Of a DNA stretch of 64,000 nt, positions 47,643 to 60,658 are shown one piece after another. The notes below the pieces were generated by a model that was not told the DNA's origin, searched no databases, and saw only the letters and a list, made by a program, of their open reading frames with translations. Source of the DNA: Thamnaconus septentrionalis (Eukaryota; Chordata; Actinopteri; Tetraodontiformes; Monacanthidae). The translations under genes and the position numbers were made by a program. Numbering within the stretch: the first letter of the stretch is position 1; each line of letters opens with the position of its first letter. The stretch spans positions 13,586,489-13,650,488 of the forward strand of contig CM020515.1 of the NCBI GenBank assembly GCA_009823395.1, read 5' to 3'.

Positions 47643-50324
47643 ATGTTGGTCAAAGAGACTGAGACGGAGCAGGCGCACCTGTCCAACAACAGCGGGGCGG
47701 TGGGCCGGACGGAAAGCCCCTGCGAGCCCGAGGGCGACGTCTCGCCCGGCGGCGCTGCCAAGGAGCGCGGACGCAACTGGGGATGGATGCTCTCGGGGAT
47801 CATCTGCCTCAACATCCTGATCCTGGGCTGCGCCCTGGTCAGCGGCAGCGCCTACAGCGACGTGAACATCAGCACCCCTGACCTGCAGGTCTTCCTCATC
47901 ATCCTCCTCCTGCTCACCTCCATCTGGATGATTTATTACTGCGTCTACACAGCGAGGCAACAGGACGCCGTGGTCTACAAGGACAGCCACGCCGGACCTG
48001 TTTGGCTAAGAGGTGAGTGGAAGGTGACTCTCATCTCACGTTAACCCGTCAAGTGGGGTTTTTGTTGTTGTTGGTGATTTACCCCTCTCCTCATAATTCC
48101 TGCCCACTCAGGAGGTCTCGCGCTGTTCGGACTCCTCAGCATTATCATGGACGTGTTCAAAATTGTCAGCTACGTGGGCTACATCCACTGTGACTCTGCT
48201 GTGAAGGTGGCCTTCCCTGTGGTGCAGCTGGTTTTTGTATTTGTACAGGTAATTTAAAAAAAAGGCCATTAAATGGCAGCAAAGAAGAAATTTGAAACCG
48301 TGGACGAAACCTCAATTACAGTTACTAATTGCTGTGATTTTTTTGCAGACATACTTTCTGTGTATGCACGCCAAGGATTGTGTGCAGGTACAAAGGAACA
48401 TAACACGGTAGGTAGTAGGTGGATCCTTCTCTTACCCATCTGATGTATTTTGATACCCAACAATGATCACATTCCCCAAGAGCCACATCTGAAAGCTTCT
48501 AACAACAGTTTTCTGCTAATGCTCCCATCTGCAAATGAAAGACATTAAAAAAAAAAAAACCCTGGCTTTATGTCGCTTGAGTTACTTTTTTCTCTCTTGT
48601 CTCATCTTGTCGCTTCCCTCTTGCCTCTCTTTTTTTTACGCCAGATGTGGCCTCATGCTCACCCTCTCCACAAATCTGGTAATTTGGATGACCGCTGTCA
48701 CCGAGGAGTCCCTTCATCAGACAACATTTCCCGAATATCCTGAAAACAACTCTAAACTGTTCAGACGAAACATCTACATTGGAAAAGGTAAGTGAGGCAG
48801 TTCCACAGAAACCTGACAGAACAGGTTTTTAAAAAAAAGAGAAAAAAAAGAAGAAAAAAGGTCCATTGTAACACTTTGTCCCTTCTTTGCTCCCCCTCTG
48901 CTGTGTCTCAGCTGGTTACGGGGACGATAAGTGCAAGTGCAGCCACACCTCGTGCAGCATCTTCAAGAACGCCTACTACTACCTGTACCCCTTCAACATC
49001 GAGTACAGCCTGTTCGCCTCCGCCATGGCCTACGTCCTGTGGAAGAACGTGGGCAGGGTGCTGGAAGAGCACGGCCACCACCACATCAGGTTCCGCCTGA
49101 GGGACGTCGTCCTGGGTCCCGTGGCCGGGATCTTCCTGGTGATAGCGGGCCTGGCCACTTTCATCGTCTATGAGATGGAAATTCAAAACAAGGACGGCAA
49201 GGAGGAAAACAAGGACAGAGCTCTGATGATGCACTTTGTCATGAACATAGTCATCGTCATAACCATGTCGGCAGCGACTGTGATCGGCTGCGCCATGTTC
49301 AAAGTGGACCACAGGGAGCACGTCTCGGACAAGAACCCCACGCGCAGCCTGGACGTGGGGCTGCTGGTGGGAGCCTCGCTGGGACAGTTCATCATCAGCT
49401 ACTTCAGCATCGTTGCCATGGTGGCAACCGGTGCCAAGGGCTACCTGAACAGGCTCAATCTGACTGGGGCCATCCTGATGGTGATTCAGCTGGGCCTGCA
49501 GAACTTTTTCATCGTGGAAGGCCTCCACCGGGAGCCCTTCCACGAGGTGCAGGAGGACGCTGTCGTGGTGTCAAACCCGTACGTGCAGCAGTCTGGCGAA
49601 AAGGAGGAGAACGGCCTGGAAGCGGGTGACAAAAAGCACAGCCTGGATCTCTCGGAACACAATTCACACAGCCACGGGACCGAGCACAGGCACAAACTCT
49701 TGTGGAAGAGACGAGTGTTGAAGGAGGTCTGCGCGTACCTGTTGCTGGGCAACGTCATTGTGAGTAGAATTCCCTCATAGATATAAACACCGGTGTTTTC
49801 TATTCGTAGACTGCGTTTCTAGCATCAGAATCGTCTCCACAAATGAAGCAACAAGAAGAGCCTAACTTTTGGTTTTTGCGCATGCTTCATTGGCAATCAT
49901 CCCTTTGTGATGTCACAAAGCGCAGTTTAACTTTCTGAAACCTCCACTTGGATTGGTTTCTACACCCCCCAGCAATATGTCCATTCCAGCATTCAAGTGT
50001 CTCAGTCTTGTCTCACGTCTACCTTGTTTATGTCCACTTGGATCCAATATGAAAAGTGCACATACAGTAGAAATTAGCCTTATATGTGACTTCTGTTGTT
50101 TTCCCTGTTCAACAAAATGCTCAATTCTCTTCTTTCGTGTCTTTACTCTGCAGCTTTGGATCATGCCAGCATTCGGTGCACGTCCCCAGTTTGACCACGA
50201 CACTGAAACAGAATTCTACGAATTCAACTTGTGGGCTACTGTTGTGAACATTGGCCTTCCATTCGGCATCTTCTACCGCATGCATTCTGTTGCCAGTCTG
50301 TTTGAGGTTTATTTGACGTCATAA
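47643..50324 (+). CDS. otop2: Otopetrin proton channel, copy B (otop2-position)
   Basis: Six coding exons: 47643-48012, 48112-48248, 48349-48407, 48645-48787, 48912-49759, 50154-50324; 575 aa. The Met lies one base after the acceptor CCTGCAG. It has the multi-helix otopetrin layout, with SHAGPVWLRGG, HAKDCVQVQRN, a Cys-rich extracellular turn (DDKCKCSHTSC) and YLYPFNIEYSLFAS. SDKNPTRSLDVGLLVGAS, EGLHREPFHEVQEDAV and the C-terminal WIMPAFGARPQFDHD ... RMHSVASLFEVYLTS follow. Exons 2, 3 and 6 have exactly the same lengths as in copy A (137, 59 and 171), and the proteins are very alike. Head-to-head with ush1g, as human OTOP2 is. Otopetrins carry protons across the plasma membrane; OTOP2/3 in mammals are found in gut and other epithelia. 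Confidence 0.9.
49893..49930 (+). repeat. Palindromic end block of the dispersed repeat
   Basis: CCCTTTGTGATGTCACAAAG followed by CGCAGTTT matches the end block of the 13889 copy (CCCTCTGTGACATCACAAAG then GACCAGTTT). A 3' fragment only, in otopetrin B intron 5. Confidence 0.5.
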
Positions 50325-50583
50325 CGCCGCAAGAGCCTGGAGTGTGTACATCCAACTGTTTTGACATTAGAAAGTTGTTTTGTATAAATTGTATTTTGTT
50401 TTCAAGATGCTTTTACCTCAAGAAATTTGTGAAGTAGATGTAGTAGCTCTCATTTCAATTTTTTTCACCTTGTCTGTGTAATATACGTGTATTCTAAAGG
50501 TCATTTTCAATTGTATGTATTTTTTTTATTTAATGTGTGACCACAGTTTGCCCAGATTTCTGTACCCACAAAATGACCCTGTC

Positions 50584-50589
50584 AATAAA
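50584..50589 (+). terminator. Polyadenylation signal, otopetrin B
   Basis: AATAAA about 260 bases after the stop codon; a second near 50604. Confidence 0.65.
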
Positions 50590-51103
50590 ATTAAAAAAAA
50601 TATTTAATAAACAAATTGATTTATTGTGTCTTTAATCATTACAGTTTAAAAAATGGTCAATGCTGGTTGACCACATGGAAATTTTTAAGGCAGATCAGAT
50701 ACATACAGCACTGTATGTATCTGATTTGCCTGTTATTTCGTTCTTACTCTATTATTCAGTAAAGAATATTAAAAAAAAAAAAACCTTTAATGCTGAGATA
50801 CCAATAGAATTAGTGACACGCCCACAAAGTTAAATGACTAGCACTATATGAGTTGTTGGGGTTTTTTGCAACTGTAATTTCCCCTTTCAATGGAAAGCAA
50901 GGAAACAGCATGAAATTAATGTACTAAAGAAAATATAAAAATAAACTTTTGAATGTGTTAAACTAAAATGCGCACAAAGTAGCTCACGTGATATTGACAG
51001 AGTTTTTATGGGGAGGCTTAACTTTGAGTCAGGCAAACTTTGAGCCACCCTTGACTTGGGTCCTTACAGCACACGTCATCAGGAAATACAACGAGCTGTC
51101 AAA
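50590..51103. other. Intergenic otopetrin B / tvp23b
   Basis: About 0.5 kb containing a near-perfect 20-bp-arm hairpin at 50689-50730 and the tvp23b promoter region. No TATA box is evident and no other gene is seen. Confidence 0.5.
50689..50730. repeat. Near-perfect inverted repeat (hairpin)
   Basis: Left arm GGCAGATCAGATACATACAG (50689-50708), loop CA, right arm 50711-50730. The arms match at 19 of 20 positions. It lies about 100 bases past the otopetrin B poly(A) signal. Confidence 0.9.
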
Positions 51104-53899
<2,796 letters not shown>

Positions 53900-54665
53900 A
53901 TTCTCACAGAACGACTGGACCATCTACAACTAGGTGTGGGTTTGTGCATCATGGAAGAGAAGAACTTTTACTGAAGCTTTAAAAACTGTTGAAGGTGGCT
54001 GCTCTTTGGAGAGGGGAATTTTACAATTCCTCAAATAATTTGGATAAAAGAAAGAAATCTTGTCTATGGGTCTTACTTTCTTTTGAGCTGTTATGAATTC
54101 AAATCCAGATTTTTAATGACACTATTTTTTGCTTATTCATACACTAGTTAGTTACTTGCTATGGTAGCAGGTTGCAGGGAGTCTCTGGGAAAATCACAGA
54201 GGTCGCAAAACTAAGAGCATCTGTATTTTCTCTGTCAATCTTTGATTTCGCTGTACAGCTTAGACTTGCAGTCTTCATCAATGACTGTGCAATGTACTGT
54301 CATGGAGAGGACACTTGAGATTGAATTTTATTTATTATGTTTTTCTATATTCCAACCTGGAGTGGGGAGACTTCATATTCACTCTGTACTTTGAAGCTTA
54401 ACAGTATATAGTCATTTTTGGCTATAAATTATATTTGGACGAAGTAAAACTGTTAAGAAATGAATTATATTGGTGTGTGTTTTTTTTTTTTGTTTGTTCA
54501 TTTTTTTTTTAGGGGGACGTCGGGTGGGGTCGAGGGTAGTATTATCGACCAGCACAAAGGACCAACCTGTTGTATCTCTGAAAGTAATGACTTTTAAAAA
54601 ACAGTGCAACAAGAAAGTAGACAGTATCAACCAAATATTTATTTGTTCATAAAGAATTTATTTTA

Positions 54666-54671
54666 AATAAA
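54666..54671 (+). terminator. Polyadenylation signal, tvp23b
   Basis: AATAAA about 770 bases past the stop codon. The preceding 3' UTR is AT-rich with no competing gene. Confidence 0.5.
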
Positions 54672-55881
54672 ATGTTTGTTTTTTTAAAGAAATTTTACTT
54701 CACAACAACAACATACAACCACTAGGTGGCAGCAAAATAACTGATGTACTTGGCAGAAAACCGTTGCATACACTGTCCCAATGAATGGATATAACTAACA
54801 AACAAACAAAAACAATTAAATATTGTGAGTCACACTCGGTGAAAAATCTTTGAAAAGGGGTTCAAAAATGCTGAGGAAAAGTCGTCGTTTCAACAAGGAG
54901 AAGTCGTGAAGAAGGAAACCAATAGAAGTCACCTCAGTTTCAGGCTTTTCTTTGTGGACAATCAAACCATTAACAAAAAAAAAAAAAATCAAGCAAACAA
55001 ACAATCAATCATGTATTTAATTTTGGTGTGAAAATGAACTGTTTACACTGCAAGCATAATAAAATCTAATCTGATCTAAGAGAATTATGAAATTATTTAA
55101 TATTTTAAAACAATTATAATAATAGGTTTGTGAGTTTATATTTTCACTTTTAATAAATTAAGGACTCATCTTTTTTGTTTGTTTTGTGAATGATACATAG
55201 CCTGCATTAAAAACGTTGCCATTTGAAATCAGACTCACTTCACGAAACCTCACATTCAAAGTAGAAGAAAAAACAACTTGCTTTGTGATCTGATGTCCAT
55301 CTTGATTTTATGTTTGGGTGAGGATTAGAGTTGGGATTCGATTGGTATTGGGGTTGGGTTAGTGCTGGGGTTAGTGTTAGCATAGGCAATAGGGTTGGGT
55401 TGGGTCTAGGGTTAGGGTTATGCTTAAGGCTGGAATTAGGGTTAGGCTTTTGGGGTTCCTCATGTGCTACCAGCCCCAAATTTGACGTGGGTGTGTGTTG
55501 GGGTTTCCTGATGAACCTGCAAGTGTCCCCACGTCTCTAGGACAAAGTTGACCTTTGACCCTCATAGACTTGCGTCGCTTTAGGTTAGCGATAAGGCTGG
55601 AATTAGGGTTAGGGTTTCGGGATTCCTCATGTGCTAGGATCCCCAAATTTGGCATGGGTGTGTCTTGGGGGCTCCTGATGAAGCAGCAAGTGTCCCCACG
55701 TCTCTAAGACAAAGTTGACCTTTGACCTTCATGAGGATGAAGAACCCCGAAACCCTAACCCATTGTGTACCATGTATTATTTCACATTACTGAAAAGGTT
55801 TTGTTCAAGAATAATTGTTTCTTTGCCCACATTATCTCACCTATTACTGGACAGAAATACATCAAATAACAGAGGAATGTC
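54672..55881. other. Convergent intergenic tvp23b / Cys-loop channel
   Basis: AT-rich DNA at first, then the telomere-like and tandem-duplicated block at 55331-55750. No gene is seen. Confidence 0.5.
55331..55740. repeat. Degenerate TTAGGG-like array plus 167-bp tandem duplication
   Basis: Bases 55331-55450 are full of degenerate GGGTTA/GGGTTG units, like interstitial telomeric sequence. GGCTGGAATTAGGGTTAGG occurs at 55428 and again at 55595. The sequence that follows each copy (CCTCATGTGCTA, AAGTGTCCCCACGTCTCTA, ACAAAGTTGACCTTTGACC) is repeated in the same order, so the period is 167 bases with about two diverged copies. Confidence 0.85.
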
Positions 55882-55887
55882 TTTATT
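55882..55887 (-). terminator. Polyadenylation signal, Cys-loop channel
   Basis: AATAAA on the minus strand about 155 bases after the stop codon at 56043. Confidence 0.6.
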
Positions 55888-56042
55888 TTGCTTTAAAAGT
55901 TTATAGTTAAGCACATGTACCAGATATACTAGAGATAAACCTTTGTGTAAAAGTATCTGAAAATTAGGTTATAAGAAGTTAAAGAATGCCCTGTTTAGCT
56001 TTCTCAATGTCATAGTGGCATTGTCATGAAAACCAGTGTCCA

Positions 56043-58811
56043 TTAGTACCAGAAGTCAAAGTGATTGATAACACACTTGTATTTTACCATCACAGTTATC
56101 ATGCAGACAAAGTATACAGTGCCAGTAACCAAATAAAACCAGGCAATAATCTTGTCCACTTTGTTGGCAAACTGGTAGTGTTTCTCATTCTCTGCCTCCT
56201 TTGCATACATGTCTTCCAGGAACTTGACCACCTTCCGGAGCATCTCAATCTGTTCCTGGGAGCTGATGTCAACTTTGGCGTCTGTAGAAACTGATGATGA
56301 CAAGTAGTTTAGATAAAGGCTTGGACACACGCACACGCACACGTATATATAAATATAATGCTTTTCACCTTGATCCACTGTCTCCGCTTGGAATTCTGTC
56401 ACTTTGGCACAGCAGCAGAACATGATTCCTCCTTCTTTGGCCATGCGGGTCACTATCATGGACAGCAGCATGCTCGCCACCAGGAAGACCAGACAGATGC
56501 AGAAGTGGGTTCCTGTGGCACAGACACAACGTTACACTTGGCTTAAAGGGCGCATGTGGCCACCAGCTGTGTTTGCGGCTGACTGACGGATGATGGGGTT
56601 GCACTGGCTGTCTCCGGGCAGCACGTTGTTGAGGATGAGGAGGAACATGGTGAAGCTTAGCACCAGCGTGACCTTGAAGGAGTTGCGCTCGCCACCTCCC
56701 AGCGGCAGGGCGAAGCTGATAATGTCTGCCAGGACGATCAGGATACTGGGCAGCATCAGTGTGATGAAGGGGTTGAGGAATTTGATAGACAGTGAAACCT
56801 AAGGGAGCGCCGGTGCACAAGTCAGATTATTTTTCTTTTTTTTCTTTTTTTTAATTAACCTATATTTGCTTTTGCCACTCTTTAAAGTCTGACTCCATCT
56901 CCAGTGTCCCGTGAACTCACCCAGATGTAGTTGCGGTCACTGCTCTGCGTCTGCCAGCTCACGCTGACGGTCTGCCAGTCTCCATGAGAGCCGTCAACCA
57001 TTCTCACATTGCCCAGCTCCAGTTCGGTGCCACAGCCTGAACATAGTTTTGTTTACATTGACGGTCATCTTGATTTTTTTGTGTGTGTTTTCTAAAATAA
57101 TTTATTAGTACTACATAGAAGAACTTCTTCCAAGGCTTCCCTTCAGGTTTTGCCACAGCCAATCAGCTGCACCCATCCTCTCTAATCCTCTGCATCTTTT
57201 TCTCTCACACCAGCTGACATCCTCTTTTACTCCATTCAGAATTCTCCTCTTTCTCTTCCCAACCACTAGTTCCAACCTCAGCGTCATCTCTAAAACATTC
57301 GGCACAGCTGTCCCTCTGATAACCTCATTCCTGATCCTGTCCTCCCCACCGTTTTTTCCACATCTTTCCTTTTATTATTGCTGAAACTCTTTTATTGCGA
57401 GCATACTTTTCTCCATCAGTTCTGACTTACTTGCAAACGCTTCTTTGCCGCTTTCCAAAACTTTCCGACGCCAAACAAGAGAATGACCCCTGAAAAAAAC
57501 AAACTACACTCTTCACTCCGCCCTGCTCACCGTTATTGGTCCAGGTTTGGATGGCGACGGGACACTCGTCAGCAGCGAAGGGGTAGTTGAACAGGTTGAC
57601 CTCGCAGTTCACCACTGCGCTGATGATCACATTGTGCTTCACTGTGCCGTTACTGGCCACCAGCAGGTCACGGGAGCTGTGCTTCATGGTCGTCTTGATC
57701 CTAGACGGGCCGCAAAAGAGTCATTCAACTGGACGACTGGGGGAGCGCGACTCCACCTCGTAGCGCTGAGAAGAGGACTGACCCGTTGGTCACGTGAAGC
57801 TCCGGTGTCCAGATTTTATTCACTGGCAGGGCGACCTCGTCGTATCTGTATACGGACGTGTTCCAGGCCAGATCCAGATCTCTCCAAATCTAGAGTTTGA
57901 CATCATGTAAAATATTGTAGGTTTTTTTTGACCCATTTGTAAAAGATGGTGAAGATGGTGGGGCTTACAAGAGAGGCTTGCAGACGACTGTTCAGACGCA
58001 GATTCTTCGTGTCCTTCCGAAATGGAAAAGAAAAATGAAATTACGTTCAGGAAAAACAATAATTAATGCAAGAAGAGCCAGATCAAACATTATACAAAGT
58101 TCAAGAGCTGGGAATTGTTTCTAAATTCATTAAATCTAATATTTTAATCTTTGAATTAAATGCACTTAGCGTTCAAAATGTGGATGGTAAAGCCATTAAA
58201 ATTAGGACAGTCACAGCTCTCAAGAACATGTAAAAGTCTTTTATGAAAAGATTTTTTGAATTTCGCATTAGGAGTGTTTGTTAACAGTAAAAAGATTTTT
58301 GGTGATTCTTCTTAATGCTTTTTTGAGAACTAAGCTGAAGCAAAAATTATGTCTTCATTTTGGGAGATTTTTAAAACAATATATACAAATGAAATGGTTT
58401 TCAGTGTCGACTTTAAATGCAACTACTGAAAAGGCAACACAGTGAGTAGTTTTGTGAACAGCAGGTCTGGCAGAGTGACTTCTCATCCGATTGTTCCACT
58501 TACGACTGACAGAGTTTGGTACTCCATGAACGGCACTTTGATCTTCTGGGTGCAGTTTTCATACTGTGGCTGAGAGAAAAGTTCTTTCTTGATCAGCATT
58601 TCCGCCAGGCAGCGGCGACTTCGACAGGGCAATTCACCTTGAGTGCAGCCTGAAATTAGAGGGAGAATTGTGCAGATATACAGTTGCTCATTAATTTGAA
58701 TTCTCTCAGATGGTTTTTGCAAAAAAAAAAGAAAAAAGAAATGCACTCACCTGCTGTCAGTAAGATCAGCGAGACTGTGCAGACACCAAGTCTTGACATT
58801 TTCGGCTGCAT
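56043..58811 (-). CDS. Cys-loop ligand-gated ion channel subunit, ZACN/HTR3-like
   Basis: Nine exons: 58811-58751, 58649-58504, 58013-57969 (45 nt), 57889-57783, 57700-57531, 57036-56921, 56798-56588, 56512-56369, 56290-56043; 415 aa. It has a signal peptide (LGVCTVSLILLTAG) and the extracellular blocks NLRLNSRLQASL, IWRDLDLAWNTSV and KIWTPELHV. The 13-residue Cys-loop runs from C152 to C166 (FNYPF inside). Pre-M2 GGGERNSFKVTLVLS fits the cation-selective 5-HT3/nicotinic side of the family. After M2 comes LPGDSQCNPII, like ZACN's LP...CNPL. The M3-M4 loop is short with a charged amphipathic helix, then M4 (about 385-407). Human ZACN is also at 17q25, supporting that link, but a fish HTR3 relative cannot be excluded. 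The expected loop-B Trp of serotonin receptors is not seen. The start at 58811 is chosen because the TATA-like box at 58897-58890 puts the further upstream Met before the transcript start. Confidence 0.85.
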
Positions 58812-58889
58812 CGTTGCACGGCTGAGACGCTGCGCTGCAGTTTGACTGACAGCCGTGTCCGCGCTCCCTCCTTCACCCTGACAGGACAC

Positions 58890-58897
58890 TTTAAATA
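58890..58897 (-). promoter_or_regulatory. TATA-like box of the Cys-loop channel gene
   Basis: TATTTAAA on the minus strand, 79 bases upstream of the chosen start codon; transcription would start near 58865. Confidence 0.5.
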
Positions 58898-60073
58898 GGC
58901 CTCACAACAGTGACGTGCAGCCACTCATTCACCGTGCGGGCGACTCACGAGACAATACCAAGCAAACCACAATGATCAACGGATTTTTAAAAAAACAAAA
59001 AACAAAAAAAACAATACACCAACACTGGCTCATGTGTAATTTAAGGGAAAGTTTAACCCTGTGCAAACACTTGGAAAAATGAATTATTTGTGCCATGTGT
59101 TTGTCTGCGTGAAGACTCGGGTTGCCGCCAGCTGCTGTTTGGCGTCAGCGGCAGCCGGCCACGCTGCCCTGCATCACAAAGACAGCGGCTGCCTCTCACG
59201 CAGGTGCTTTCAGAGCGCCAGGGCTCCACACAGTCACCTCATTAGTCACTCTGTTTTGACAGCTGGATGATGGATTCTGGATGTGATGGTTCGTGTGTGT
59301 GTCTGTCTGTGTGTGTGTGTGTTTTACTGTCAACAATATGCCTTAAATACTCCTCAGGTTATGGAAGGTGACTTCCTGCTGGTTTAATATGTGTGTCGAG
59401 GAACTGAGCTCTGACCCGCGGCATATTTTTTTTTAATAAAGAGGGAAATGAAATGGACTGAAAGCTGTTCATTAAAATGTAAAGCTTTGCATTGCTGTCA
59501 TTGCATTGTTTTTTTCTTGTCTATTACTATTTATTTGTGGCTATTTATATTGTTAGGTGACACAGGTATGCAGTGTTATTCAAAGTGACGGAATAATATT
59601 TTTGATATAATTTAGACATGCTGGTCATGTTCATGTAGGTGTTGTCTGCTATGCTGTATGCAAAAGTGTATAATTATTTTTCAACCTTTTGCTGTGATTT
59701 GATTTTCTTTTAACTGCGGGGAAAAATTCATCACTTAAAACTCACTGATGTTGACAACAACAATAACAGTCAGTGTTAGTGGAGAATGGATAAATTCCAT
59801 CCCTCAGCTGGCCTGAATTGACATTGAAAATTGCTTTAGGATCATAAGTTAATAGGTCAAACCGCAGTCAGTGTGCTTTGTCATCTTCCAGTTATAGCCA
59901 TGGTATGTGGAGGAAGTCCTGTTATTTTCCTTTTACCTGTACGTGACAGACTTCTTATCTCCAAGAGGAATGTCTCTTATCTTGGTCTTCACACATCTTT
60001 CCCAGAGCACAAAAACAAAACAACGTGCACGGTTTCAGGTGTTAGTGAACGTCATGTTCTGTTTTCTTCAAAA

Positions 60074-60106
60074 AGCTTGTTTAGGTCTTAACGACCTAAA
60101 CAAGCT
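60074..60106. repeat. Perfect 14-bp inverted repeat with 5-base loop
   Basis: AGCTTGTTTAGGTC (60074-60087), loop TTAAC, GACCTAAACAAGCT (60093-60106). All 14 pairs match. Confidence 0.92.
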
Positions 60107-60473
60107 GCAGGCACACTGGAAGCACGGATGACTGCCATAAACGGTGAGTAAAAGTCCGCCGGTCCCGTCGGTTGCGGCCTGTGATCTCTCTTGTCTTATC
60201 AGGGCCAAATTGAGGACAAGTGAGAAAAAAAAAATCCTAGTGGCAATGACGGCTGATTGAGCAAAGGTTAACTCTGTCTAATGAGTCACTGAAATTCGAA
60301 AAAGGAAAATGACTCAAATGTAAATAGGTTGGAGATGACGTGTTTTGAATAATCAATATCTCCCTGCCTTTATCATTTTTATCAAAGTTACACAACTTCC
60401 ATTTCATCATCTGCAGGCAAACAGGCGGGAGGACATTTGGTCCTCAAAGGAAGGACTAAAGTATTCTATAGGC

Positions 60474-60658
60474 CATAAATACTTCCCGATTATCCAATAA
60501 GGTGAGAGTGGGAAGAGATTGCTGGGATATCAGAACAAGAAGGACTTTGCTTCAGGACCAGAAAGTCCCCTGACACTCAAGCAGCTGCAGTCACAGCTTA
60601 CTTCCTCTGATGTGCTTCAGTGAAGGCTGACCTACACAATCCGACTACTTCTCAGCAA
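60474..60658 (+). promoter_or_regulatory. Possible promoter and 5' UTR exon of the Kir gene
   Basis: A TATA-like CATAAATA lies at 60474-60481. A strong donor, AGCAA/GTAAGT, follows at 60658-60659. The coding exon downstream is preceded by a good acceptor (TTTTTCAG, 63020), so an upstream non-coding exon must exist. This is the best candidate I see, but the pairing is inference. Confidence 0.35.

Noticed and set aside
58812..58889. Upstream in-frame Met for the Cys-loop channel (58889)
   Set aside because: It lies before the transcript start predicted from the TATA-like box and would bury the signal peptide.
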